Made by a program: the position numbers and the translations under genes
Origin: Owenia fusiformis
Taxonomy: Eukaryota > Annelida > Polychaeta > Sabellida > Oweniidae
Length of the DNA stretch: 60,000 nucleotides
Assembly (NCBI GenBank): GCA_903813345.2
Contig: CAIIXF020000003.1
Location: 11,362,931 to 11,422,930, forward strand
Direction: 5' to 3'
The notes under the pieces: generated by a model
Databases searched by the model: none
Seen by the model: the letters and a program-made list of their open reading frames with translations, nothing else
What the model was told of the DNA's origin: nothing
In this document: positions 13,301 to 23,900 of the stretch, in pieces
How positions within the stretch are numbered: the stretch's first letter is position 1
Layout of the letters: the number at the start of each line of letters is the position of its first letter

Positions 13301-16300
13301 CTACAGGTTTCCAGCCAAACCGTTTGAGGGATTCATTTGAAATTCTCAGCGATGTTTCTACCTAAGAAAGTTTAGAACTGATTAGTTTTTTGGCATTCTG
13401 GGTAAATGTAAAGGCGGCCATTTTGGATTTTCCATCCTAAAATCTTGTCTGTCAAGGCTTGTCTACAGGTTTCCAGCCAAACCGTTTGAGGGATTCTTTG
13501 AAATTCTCAGGGATGTTTCTACCTATAAAAGTTTAGAACTGATTAGTTTTTCGGCATTCTTAGTAAAATGTAAACCCGGCCATTTTGGATTTTTCGTCCT
13601 AAAATAGTGTCTGTGAAGGCTTGTTTTAAAAAATAAAAAAGAATTTCCCATTGAGAGCAATGTTAAATTAAAAATTTTTTTTAGAAATAACTAAACGGTC
13701 AATCTTTCCAATTTTCACATATTTTGTAATACATCAGTATATCTTTTACCAGGATTTTTTTCAGGAAAATCTGAATTGTAGAAAAAAGCTGATACACTGT
13801 GATTTCCTTAAAACGTGTCTCTTGAGGGTTGTTTACAGGTTTCATGGATTCATCCTAAAATTCTAGAGATGTTTCTATGGAAAGTTTAGAACTGATTAGT
13901 TTTTAGGCTGTCTGGGTAAATGTTAAGGTGGCCATTTTGAATTTTTCATCCCGAAAAGTGCATTCTGTTCAAGGGTGCGATTCTGCTCACCCTTTGCCCT
14001 GTTCTGAATAGAATTACATGCAATTGCATAAAGGAGTATTGCAAATTGCTTTCAAAAAATTACCATATTGCAAGTATTGACTACTTTTGAATTACTTACA
14101 TAATGGTGATTAATTGAAGAGAAAAATGTTAACAAATGAAACAGATTGTTTACTGGCCAAAGTTGGCCCCCTGCTATAGCGTAAGAGCAATTATTTAACA
14201 AGTGTTCAGTGGTCATATTATATTTTGTGATGTCACACTTTTAAAATGTTTTTTTACTTTGTATGAATACATAACTTTTGCAAATACTGGAAAGATTAAT
14301 CATAACAGAAATTTTAAGATTATATAAATCATTGGGCAGTACAATCTTTCAATTATTTGTATGTTTTTGTCTAAACTGTTGCTAATTATGTACCAATGTG
14401 TAACAAAAATACATGAAAATGCCATTAGTGGTACAGTAGCTATGGGTAAAAAATGCACTTGCCATTAGATATCACTCAGTTGATTACAACCATTGTCATA
14501 ACTGCACCCCATTTGTCTTGAAATTTCCAAAGTGACTGCGATATACTGTTCAGAAGCTGCCTACCTGCTTCATCATTATAATGGCAGATAACTATGGGCT
14601 GTCAATTTATTTAAACTGATCCGACCAAGCATATCACCTTTTTAGATTTTGACTAGTGAAAAAAGCCTTCCAGAAAGACATCAAACTCTACTCTTTAAAC
14701 AGGTGTACCCAATAAAACAGATTACTTGCAAATGACAGATAAGAGAGGTTGGTAAATGTAAATGGATTATAAGACAATCATCGAAACTTGGTCCAATTCA
14801 TGCATCTTTTAGAAAATATTTTTTCTCCCAAAAATGTGATGATAAACAGCAACCATCAAAGAAAATATGAATTAACTTCTATTTTTTGAGAGGCAAACTT
14901 TATGAATCAGATGACTGCAAACTGTGTACATGTTCATGTATATCATGAATTTTCAGACCTATCTTAACAAGCTGAGATCTCACATGGCAGGCTGCAATAA
15001 ACTGCTGTCCACAGCTGCTGCAACAAAGTTCAAACCTGTTGCAGACACCTCCCAGCCAGCACCAAGGTACACTATTCAGCATTTTCATTACACTAAAAGT
15101 AGAAGGAATCTGACCTACATATTGATATAATCCCTGGAAATCATTCCCTGCATTAACCCAATTAGTGAACAATGACCTTGTGGTCAAGGGCAATATTGGT
15201 GACATTCAGCCCCAGCAAAACTCAACCCAAAGTTAACTCAATCCCAGTAAAACACAACCCCAAGTCAACTCAACCCCAGTAAAACACAACCCCAAGTCAA
15301 CTCAACCCCAGTAAAACACATTCATTTCTACAATGTCTGTGTTGAGTTTAACTGGGGTTGAGATTAACTTAGGTTTGGTTTACTTGGGGTTGAGTCGTAT
15401 CGGGTTGAGTTTTACTGGGTTGAATTGACTTCGGGTTGATATGACCATGAACCGTAATATCCACCTCAAAAACCCTCTTGATTTTGTAATTTGAAAATGT
15501 AGTCAAGTCAATAGTTGGTGAGAGCATATTATTTAAAGCAAACTCAACCCCAAATTAACCCAACCCCAGTAAAACCCAACCTAATTCATTTCTTTAGTGT
15601 CTGTGTTGAGTTTAACTGGGGTTGAGATGAACTTGGTTTTGGTTTCTTGGGGTTGAGTTGTATTGGGTTAAATTGACTTGGGGCTTAGTGTTACTGGGTT
15701 AAATTGACTTTGGGTTGAGATGCCCATGAAGCGTAATATCTACCTAAAAAACCCTCTTGATTTTGAAGTTTGAAAATGTTGTCAAGTCATTATTAGTTGG
15801 TGAGAGCATTTTATTTTAAGCATGTTTCTATTATTCTATATTTATTTGATTTCGAAAATAAGAGATACATTATTAAAAAGATGACTTCACAACAGCAAAT
15901 CCTTGAATACATTTCATATTGTTTTGTTTTGCAGAGATGTACCAAATAGACAGACTTTCCAATGCCCATATTGTGGCCAAAGGAACTTTGACACAAACGG
16001 ATTGAAAATCCATGTTAATGAGAATCACCAGTCAAGCAAGGCACAAGTAGTAAGTAATCTGCTATGATTGGTTGTACTTGTTTTCTATAATTTTTCTTCC
16101 TATACTTTATGTTCTCTGTTGCTTTGCAGTTCTTTGATTTATCACTCATTGCTATATTGCTCATTAATGGGTACTTTTGAATGTTGGTCTACTAGCAATT
16201 GGACTTTTTATGATCATATATCTGTTCTGTAAAAGAAAATTAATCTTAAGCATCCTTAGATAGGGACAATCTATTTACAAAATAATTAAATTTTGAATAT

Positions 16301-19300
16301 ATTTTTAGGTGTGTCCTATATGTTCATCTATGCCATGGGGGGACAGCAATCAAAGGAGTGGCAATTTTATCCAACATCTCAACCTGCGACATAAGTTTGA
16401 ATATGATACATATGTGGTAAGTAAGATATGTGTATTTCAGGTTTTACATGTGACTAAAGGGTCAAGAAAGTGGATTTTTACATGTGAGTAGGGGGCACTA
16501 AGGGGTCATGAAAGTGCATATTTTACATGTGAGTAGGGGGCACTAAAGGGTTAAGAAAGTGCATTTTTACATGTGAGTAGGGGGCACCAAAGGGTCATGA
16601 AAGTGCATTTTTTACATGTGAGTAGGGGGCATTAAAGGGTCATTAAAGTGCATTTTGTACATGTGAGTAGGGGGCACTAAAGGGTCAAGAAAGTGCTTTT
16701 TTACATGTGAGAAGGGTGCACTAAAGGGTCATTAAAGTGCATTTTGTACATGTGAGTAGGGGGCACTAAAGGGTCAAGAAAGTGCATTTTTTACATGTGA
16801 GTAGGGGGCACTTAAGGGTCATGAAAGTGCACTTTTTACATGTGAGCAAGGGGCACTAAAGGGTCATGAAAGTGCATTTGAAATGAAGCTTAAATAGCGT
16901 TTGAGGATAAACCTAAAGACTTTAGACCTTATTATCATTTAAGAGCATGAGTGACATAATATGTGAAGGTAAGTTTCTGTAAATGTATTGCTTGTTGAGA
17001 CTAGTGAAATAAATACCTTACTGACAATTGTAAATCATTATGGCATTGATGATTTATCAACTGAAATTAGCATATAAAGCTGGTTTATGTTAGTGGTCCC
17101 AAACATTTTTCCTTCGCTGCTTTTAAAATCTTTGATTATCTTTTCCCCAATTTTCACTATTTTTTAATTTTCTCACATTAATTAAATGGCAGGAAACAAA
17201 TAATAAATCATTACGACCTCTGCAAAATATTGTCAATGCTCTAAATGTCAAAGTGTTGTCATAAATTATGCAATTTATGTAAATATTTACAAAACAAGCA
17301 TTGCAGTGAAATAGTGTTGTGTATTCCTTCGGAACAATTAAGTCAACCAATCTGTTGAGCTTTTTCTATATCTTCCTATATGTTGACTTTTGGAGCAATA
17401 CAGACCTTTGATATATTAAAAGTATTTGTAAAGAATTGGATTTTAATGAGCTATATTGTATCTGGTTTGTATAATGTATTTGCATTAATTACCCAATTAC
17501 TTTTATCCAGCATGTAGTCTGCTGCGTCTGTATTGACATGCAGTAAATCCTCTATCATTCATCTAGAAGAAGCATATTTAGGAGTTATTATCCCAACGAA
17601 CGAAGTTCGAGGGGAATATAGAAAAGCCATCCGTCTGTCCGTTCGTGTGTCCGTTCGTGTGTCTGGGCAATAACTCAAATACCAGTTGACGGATTTCATT
17701 CAAATTTTATAGGCTTATGCCTTATGAAATGGCGGCCATTTTTTTCGGAAACAATATAATCTTTGATTACTCAAATACTAGTTGATGGATTTGGTTCAAA
17801 TTTTATATGCTGTTGCCAAGGTACAAAGGAGCCTTGCTGAAGAAGACATTTTCAAGATGGCCACCTTATTTTAAAATGGCGGCCATTTTTTGTAAAAAAA
17901 ACGTTATCTTTGATAACTCAAGTACCATAGAATGGATTTGGATCAAATTTTATATGCTGTTGCCTGGGTACAAAGGAGCCTTGCTCAAGAAGACATTTTC
18001 AAGATGGCCACCATATTTCAAAATGGCGGCCATTTTTCGGAAAAAACGTTATCTTTGATAGCTCAAATACCATTGAATGGATTTGGTTCAAGTTTTACAT
18101 GCTGATGCCAAGGGACATTGGAGCTCTGTTCCACAAGGGATTTTCAAGATGGCAGCTAAATTTCAAAATGGCCACCATTTTTCATAAAAGAATGTAACCT
18201 TTGATAAAAGTACCAGTTGAAGGATTTGGATTAAATGTATATGCTGATGCCTTTGGACATAGGAGCTCTGCTAAAGGAGAAATCTAAAGATGACAGCTGA
18301 ATTTCAAAATGGCAACCATGTTTCATAAAAACACAATCTTTGATAATTCAAATACCAGTGGATGGATTTGGCTCAAATTTTATATGGCCGCTATTTACCA
18401 AAACATGTTTTATTCGGTGGGATTTGCTACTCTGTGGAGTTGCTGTTTTTCTAGTTTAAGAACAAAGAAGTTTTCACATAAAGAGATGGCTCAGAACTCA
18501 GCTTAGAAATGTGTTCTGAGCCATCCATGTGTTTTACTGTATTTCAAAATAGTTGTTTATACATGTATGAACAGATTTCTTAAGTGAAAACTTTTAAATA
18601 TAAACTGTTTTTCATTTTCTGGAATACCTGAATATATGAGCTGTTTTCATCATTTTTGAAATGACCCCATGTCATCAAAAATGCTTAATATGATGACGAT
18701 TCTTTTCATGAGCAAGTGGTCTTATTACTGAAACAATTGTTGTCTGACACTCATTAGATGTTTGATGTAATATGCTATACCATGGCTTTGCAGCCAAGCA
18801 AGTTATCATTAATCACTGATAGGCTTTCAAGAACATTAATTGATTATTAATTGATTTTGAATTTATTCATTAGTCTTTTGTTTAATAACAGTGAATAATA
18901 GTGAACCCAGCAGAGAGATGGCCAATATGCATATGTTGCCAGTAACATATTAATTATTAGGTTTTGGGAGGACTAAAAGTCCATTATGTTTGTTAGAAAT
19001 GATAAATATTTAAAGGAAGCAAATCTTAATTTGAGAAGAATCATTAATTATCCAAATACTGTAAATTTCTGGAGAGGAGGATGTCAAAAAATACTGACAT
19101 CAAAATATTGACATCATTATCATTGTCTGTTTATTCATTTACAGGCTTTACAATGCTTTCAAACTTGTGAAGGGGATTGTATATTTTATTTATTGGGTCA
19201 ATGACATTCTCATCAAGGTTTGTTGTTTACAATACAGCATATTATTGTATTTAAATCCCATTATTGCAAAATATATTATGCTCAAGTTGCTCACATGATG

Positions 19301-20965
19301 AGCGTACCATATATGGAATGGCCATATGACTAAATCATTTCGTATTTGAGAAATACTGTCATCTAACATCAGCGTGGCTTTGTTTATCTGGGACAGTACA
19401 TAATGAGTTCATTTGTCAAAGTACTACCAGGTCAGTACAACTTTATTCATATCATGCTATTGCATCAGAGGGCTTTGTACTTATTAATGTACTAATTTGA
19501 AATGGGAATATTGTTTTGATATGTTGTAAATACATGTAGACTACAATTGAAAACATGTACATGTATATAAGAACAAATAATTCAGTATTGTTAACAAAAT
19601 TGACATTGATTATTATAAGCATGCAATACTTTCATCAAAATTGAATATCAAACTGCACACATAATATTTTAAAATAGCATTCATCTTATTCAAAGGCTTT
19701 AATTACCAATGATTCCTAGCCCCTAAAAATAAAAATACCTGGGTGCTTATATGTGGATTATCCTTGAGAATGAGAAATCATTTTTGGAGTATGATGTAAA
19801 TCGAATGTTTCATTTTTTATTGTGTTTTTTTAGATGTTAAACTTAAGCAAGATGCATGAAAAACCATGCAATTCATTTTACATACAACTCAGGAGGTTAA
19901 TGTTGAACAGTTCCTTTAATGTTGAACAGTTCCTTTAATGTTTCGGTACATTATGGCAGTTCTATAGCATTTGCCTTTGTGTTTCAGGAGATTAATGTTG
20001 CACAGTTCCTTTAATGTTTCGGTACATTATGGCAGTTCTATAGCATTTGCCTTTGTGTTTCAGGAGATTAATGTTGCACAGTTCCTTTAATGTTTCAGTA
20101 CATAATGGCAGTTCTATAGCATTTGCCTTTGTGTTTCAGGAGATTAATGTTGAACAGTTCCTTTAATGTTTCAGTAAATTATGACAGTTCTATAGCATTT
20201 GCCTTTGTGTTTCAGGAGATTTATGTTGAACAGTTCCTTTAATGTTTCAGTAAATTATGACAGTTCTATAGCATTTGCTTTTGTGTTTCAGGAGATTAAT
20301 GTTGCACAGTTCCTTTAATGTTTCAGTAAATTATGACAGTTCTATAGCATTTGCTTTTGTGTTTCAGGAGATTAATTTTGCACAGTTCCTTTAATGTTTC
20401 AGTACATTATTACAGTTCTATAGCATTTACCTTTGTGTTTCAGGAGATTAATGTTGCACAGTTCCTTTAATGTTTCAGTACATTATGACAGTTCTATAGC
20501 ATTTGCCTTTGTTTTTCAGGAGATGAATGTTACACAGTTCCTTTAATGTTTCAGCACATTATGGCAGTTCTATAGCGTTTGCTTTTGTGTTTCAGGAGAT
20601 TACTGTTGCACAGTTCCTTTAATGTTTCAGTATATTATGGCAGTTCTATAGCATTTGCCTTTGTTTTTCAGGAGATGAATGTTGCACAGTTTCTTTAATC
20701 TTTCAGTACATTATGACAGTTCTATAGCATTTGCTTTTGTGTTTCAGGAGATTAATTTTGCACAGTTCCTTTAATGTTTCAGTACATTATTACAGTTCTA
20801 TAGCATTTACCTTTGTGTTTCAGGAGATTAATGTTGCACAGTTCCTTTAATGTTTCAGTACATTATGACAGTTCTATAGCATTTGCCTTTGTGTTTCAGG
20901 ATTTTAGTATTGATGATGATACAATGTTACAAGCTGCACTCAAGGCATCATTAGAATCTCAGTGA
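4390..20965 (+). CDS. RNF166: RNF166-like RING-type E3 ubiquitin ligase, six exons
   Basis: Coding exons are 4390-4493, 7989-8145, 14957-15066, 15935-16049, 16309-16416 and 20900-20965. All have GT-AG borders and compatible phases, giving 660 nt and 219 residues, close to the roughly 230 of vertebrate RNF114/125/166. The protein starts with a C3HC4 RING ([20 protein letters not shown], then CSHC and CPVC). A C2HC zinc finger follows (CKGCNKK, then LRSHMAGC). Next come two C2H2-like segments ([22 protein letters not shown] with [11 protein letters not shown]). The last exon is a C-terminal ubiquitin-interacting motif ([16 protein letters not shown]). By family knowledge it should transfer ubiquitin in cytosol or nucleus. 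The order of motifs matches RNF166 best, although RNF114/125/138 are close relatives. The start is the first ATG before the RING, in GAAATGG context. Intron 2 contains the alpha-tubulin gene. Confidence 0.88.
5286..6017 (+). mobile_element. HINE/Helentron-like element, family A copy 1
   Basis: The 5' end TATCCCAACGAACGAAGTTC folds into a small hairpin and is followed by (GTCC/GTCA)n and a long AT-rich core. The 3' end has the exact inverse GTTCGTTGGGA, then a hairpin (ACTC-CGCA-GAGT). The usual terminal CTAGT is decayed in this copy. Sub-terminal inverted repeats plus a 3' hairpin and a GTCY microsatellite are the layout of Helentron-associated elements and of bivalve 'pearl' elements. The core resembles copy 3 at 25712 over most of its length. 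Confidence 0.65.
6520..6592 (+). other. possible orphan promoter and first coding exon
   Basis: ACTTCCGG, an ETS-type site, is followed 15-20 bases later by AAAATGGCGGACGAAGGAGA. The ATG has good initiation context and opens an acidic frame [20 protein letters not shown]. The frame then runs into the SINE-like repeat that begins at about 6593 and stops. No clear splice donor is seen. It could be the first exon of a gene disrupted by the SINE, an alternative start within the RNF166-like intron, or chance. Confidence 0.25.
6593..6870 (+). mobile_element. tRNA-derived SINE-like repeat, 5' truncated
   Basis: A polymerase III B-box-like GGTTCGATTCC lies at 6602-6612. About 240 bp of unique body follows, and then a 3' tail of ATA repeats at about 6845-6862. 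This is the normal order for a tRNA-derived SINE with a short-repeat tail. No A-box is visible upstream, so the head is truncated or lost. The body contains a GC-rich inverted pair, CCCCTCC-AAG-GAGGGG. Confidence 0.45.
8837..9140 (+). mobile_element. HINE-like element, family C, 5' fragment
   Basis: It starts TATGTCCCCACCACATAGTG, where CCCCAC pairs with GTGGGG, and then continues CCATATTGTCGGCCTAGG and a (GTCC/GTCT)n tract. The first 250 bp closely match the start of the element at 45947. No matching 3' sub-terminal repeat follows, so it is truncated or too decayed to close. Confidence 0.55.
10288..10406 (+). promoter_or_regulatory. alpha-tubulin promoter with TATA box
   Basis: TATAAAA at about 10288 lies 119 bases upstream of the alpha-tubulin ATG, which allows a start site near 10318 and a leader of about 90 bases. 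CCATTGG (about 10336) and CCAAT (about 10385) fall downstream of that TATA, so they may belong to the leader rather than to the promoter. This core promoter lies entirely within intron 2 of the RNF166-like gene. Confidence 0.45.
10407..12735 (+). CDS. alpha-tubulin, three exons
   Basis: Exons are 10407-10409 (the ATG alone), 10625-10847 and 11606-12735. Splice phases are compatible and the product is 451 residues, the standard alpha-tubulin length. It polymerises with beta-tubulin into microtubules. The N-terminal MREC, the GTP-binding GGGTGSG, catalytic Glu in [12 protein letters not shown], Lys40 in SDKTIG and a C-terminal tyrosine (DEGDEY) are all present. MREC is the autoregulation tetrapeptide and is split here by the first intron. 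The protein departs from the usual sequence at normally constant sites: G44W and D46N in the Lys40 loop (TIGWGND for TIGGGDD) and R214C (YDICCRN). It is nested, same strand, in the RNF166-like gene. The frame is intact, so it is probably a functional divergent isotype rather than a retrocopy. Confidence 0.95.
12736..12935 (+). terminator. alpha-tubulin 3' UTR and poly(A) signals
   Basis: The stop TAA at 12733-12735 is followed by AT-rich sequence with AATAAA at about 12902 and a second AATAAAA-type signal at about 12919. Either could direct cleavage near 12920-12945. The signals lie within the host gene's intron, so the host transcript must read through them. Confidence 0.45.
13056..14002 (+). 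mobile_element. HINE-like element, family H, with tandem core
   Basis: The 5' end TATCGCACCCTAAGGTGC forms a GCACC-CTAA-GGTGC hairpin followed by TATATTG. The 3' end has the exact inverse AGGGTGCGAT, then CACCCTTTGCCCTGT, with T on both outer flanks. Between them lie about three tandem units of roughly 150-180 bp containing TCCTAAAATCTTGTCTGTCA, GGCATTCTGGGTAAATG and GGCCATTTTGGATTTT. The same unit type fills the family C element at 45947-47630, although the ends differ. Confidence 0.7.
15067..15934 (+). other. intron 3 of the RNF166-like gene with palindromic minisatellite
   Basis: About 15205-15800 consists of short words AACTCAACCCCAGTAAAACA on the plus strand, followed by their complements (TTTAACTGGGGTTGAG). 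The array can therefore fold back on itself. The block, including the trailing CGTAATATCCACCT-type sequence, occurs twice in tandem with about 300-bp spacing. No coding potential is seen. Confidence 0.6.
16440..16880 (+). repeat. 45-bp minisatellite with splice-donor-like words
   Basis: About ten units of roughly 45 bp follow the pattern GGGTCATGAAAGTGCATTTT followed by TTACATGTGAGTAGGGGGCA. Units differ by a few substitutions and by length of the T run. Most units contain ATGTGAGTAG, which includes the donor consensus GTGAGT. The array begins only about 25 bases after the real donor of exon 5. Confidence 0.8.
17589..18455 (+). mobile_element. HINE/Helentron-like element, family A copy 2
   Basis: The 5' end TATCCCAACGAACGAAGTTC is followed by a GTCC/GTGT-rich tract. 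The 3' end has ATTCGGTGGGA, the ACTC-TGTG-GAGT hairpin, TGCTGTTTTT and CTAGT. The inverted sub-terminal repeats differ at two positions. The core has about 125-bp tandem units containing TTCAAATTTTATATGCTG and AAGATGGCCACC, unlike the core of copies 1 and 3. Confidence 0.65.
19890..20899 (+). repeat. 76-bp tandem array of splice acceptor sequences
   Basis: CAGGAG recurs at 19985 and then every 76 bases exactly to 20821; the thirteenth CAG, at 20897, is the real acceptor of the last exon. Each unit reads TAGCATTTGCCTTTGTGTTT-CAG-GAGATTAATGTTGCACAG and so has a good polypyrimidine tract and AG. The first unit, at 19890, contains an internal 19-base duplication (GTTGAACAGTTCCTTTAAT). The pair of units from 20365 is repeated almost base for base from 20745, showing recent unequal exchange or conversion. 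Confidence 0.9.
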
Positions 20966-23900
20966 CTGACAGTGGGACATTGAAGTAATTATGCTGATGT
21001 AGCAATTTCAACATTGACGAAACAATGCAGCTAGAAGTACATTTACATGTAACAATGTGGATATAGGAACATTGTCTAACAGTTTGGATACAGGACGTTT
21101 AACATCAATGTTACAAAATGAATACAGATTCATTGCATACTGAAGCATACTGTAGACTTTAAAAATGAGTCTCAAGAACATTGACATATAATATGATTCA
21201 ATAGTATTTGAAGCTTCAAAGCAAACTTAAGTACTTCAGTACTTAGAACTTAAGTACTGAACAGCAGCATAACACTAACTGTTATTATTCACTGTTTTAT
21301 GTTGCTAAAATCAGTGCAAATAAGTGCAGAAATTGGAAACTCAGAAATGGATAAGATGAGACATGAAATGTCTTTTTGTAATTGTTGTATTTGCCTATCA
21401 TCCAGGATATCTTTGTAACACTTGATTTATCAACTATCTAAGCCAATCAAATAAGCATTTGCTTTATAGCTTTGAAATCTCGAAGTCTCATTATAATGAG
21501 GTTTTAAGTGATTTGCATATTAAGCCACCAAGGACTACATATTTTCTTAAATTCCATAACATACATGTATTTGAATTCTGTGTAAAACTTTGATTTGCAG
21601 TATGGTTATTTATATTATTCAATGTCTAAGAATTTTCAACTTTTCAGAAAAAGATCAGTCCTTATTGACAGAATGTTAAAAAATCTTCAAAAGATAATTT
21701 TTAGGTTAAGCCCCGATCCACATGTCAACAATATCACCTTGTTGTATGCCAATGGAGTTTTACACTATAGTCCATTAATACTCAATAAAACAAAAAATTA
21801 TAAGCAACTTTCAGTTTTTGCAATTGTCAATGATAGTATTTAGGCTTTCCAATGCTTAATGTTACATATCGTGTCATACCTTTAATTCTGGAGTAACTCA
21901 TCAAATTTCATTTCATAAAACTTTATATTGAAAAAGTTACATTGTTTCAAAGTTTGCTACTTGGGTACTTTGATTGCTGCTCTGTTACTGGTTAAAAGTC
22001 AAATCTTGAGAAAGTGGAATATGAAAGAATTAGTCCAGATTATACATGTAACTGCACTGAACATATGGATTCAGTTCTGAAAAACATGGTGTAGGAATTG
22101 ATGGACAAAGAGCCTCTTGAAAAAGATACAGCAAGGATGTAATTCTGAACAATGTGAGGAAAGTGCTTAGAGGATTATGCACTGCTATACCTTTCTCTGA
22201 ATTTTTATTGAGATCATATCTATCCAGATAAGCTGCTGTTTGAGCAGCAAGTGGTGGTAATACCAACTACAAAGAATCAGCTGTAAATCTGTTAAATTAT
22301 ATAATATAATGCTGAAAGGATGTGTCCGGGTATATGCCCTTTTGGTCCCTCAGTCAAATGTATGTGAAATATGGTTTTATTACTGTCCTAGTTATATTTG
22401 ATAAGTATATTTACTTTTTCACGAGTTTTGATGCATAATTAACCTCCTGCTGAGAGCCAGAATAAGTATCTTAACAAACAAAAAAATAGTCATTATCATA
22501 GAGAAGAACACCAATGGCAACATGTATGACATACAAAGAAGAAATAACTTAAGACCCAAGAAGAATTAAAAAGAAAATCAAATTTTTGAAATATATTTAA
22601 GGATAATAAAAAATTTTCAAATTTTTGAATTTCCCACCAGTTTAATTTGAAGGGGGAAAACAAGATGGCTGCCATTTGATGTAAGAAATATCAGAAAAAA
22701 GTTGCTTCACTTTTAGTTTTCACAATGAGCACAGTTTTCCCGTTTAGGTTTTTCGACTGATTCTGACTCTTCATCATCAGGGTCATGTATAGAGATTATA
22801 AAATTGAAACCAAAATGTTGTGCTCAGCATGAATTAGACTGAAATATGTGTAACTTCACCAACACAACTGAAGTCTCAAAACTGGATGCTCAGTAACTTT
22901 GAGTGACTATAATCCCTTGATTACCCAGATAAACACCAATTTACTTATCCAGAAATACCATTCAATGGCTATACAAAGAAAGTAACCAATGTTTTGGAGG
23001 ATATGTTTCGAACTTTTTGTATAAATAATTCATTTAATATTTGCCATTGATTTTTTTTCATTTTTGACAAAGTGATATGCACTGTCTTTGATGCCAATAT
23101 TCTTCATCAATTGTGATACAAATTGATATTTTTGTAATCTCAGAAGAAGGATAAGATATTGAAGTGTAATAATATGTGCGATTGAGTTGGTTTTTCAGAC
23201 ATTACAATTTTCAATATTTTCTAAGTCGATACCCAGACTCATTCCCAGACTCATCCTTTCTCAGGTAACTCCAGAATTAAATTGTCTTTAAAATGGGATA
23301 TGACACACCCTGTATATCCATTTATAGGAAATGGTGCATTTTTTTTATTTCTTTCTATGAGTTGTCTGAGAGATGGTATAACATGAAGATACAACAATGG
23401 CCTTCTGGAGATAGGGGGTAACAGAAAGTAACATAGAAATTGAGCAAATTATGGGATAGATGTAATACTGACAGACTTGAGAGACTTGAATTGTGGCAGA
23501 TTTGTGAATTTCGCAAGGCAACACTTTAAACATCAAGGAAAAATGAATGAATGAGAACGTTACATATCAATATGGCTGTCAATTAGACTTAGTATCATTA
23601 CACCATGTTGATTTATTTGAATTAAGATAGATATCAGTAGTTACTATGAAACAACCATTAATTGATTATTTGCTTTTTTGATTAAGTAAAAATAGATAAG
23701 TTGTTAACATTTTAAAACTTCATTTACGATTGCTCATATGCGTTTTCGCTTGATTTAAATTTCAATCTATCGTCTAGTATTGAAGCGCATGTTTCACCTC
23801 TCTGGTTAATACTAATGTGTCTACATTTCACATGGATGTACAATCAGATTTAATGTTCAATATTCAATTTAATGATGGAAACAATTTGAATTCATTGTGA

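Larger units (their letters stand above)
8146..14956 (+). other. intron 2 of the RNF166-like gene, host of alpha-tubulin
   Basis: The intron runs from AAAAG|GTATG at 8146 to TTTTCAG at 14956. It splits the C2HC zinc finger between CKGCNKK and LRSHMAGC. It contains a truncated HINE-like element (8837-9140), the complete alpha-tubulin gene and promoter (about 10288-12735), and a full HINE-like element (13056-14002). 9141-10287 and 14003-14956 are AT-rich with no feature I can support. Confidence 0.7.
16417..20899 (+). other. intron 5 of the RNF166-like gene
   Basis: It is bordered by GTAAGT at 16417 and TTTCAG at 20899. It begins with a 45-bp minisatellite (16440-16880), contains a HINE-like element (17589-18455) and ends in the 76-bp acceptor array (19890-20899). 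16881-17588 and 18456-19889 are AT-rich and hold nothing that I recognise. Confidence 0.6.

Noticed and set aside
19890-20899. Regular 76-bp spacing as a CRISPR array
   Set aside because: There are no unique spacers; each unit is a full tandem copy in an animal intron.
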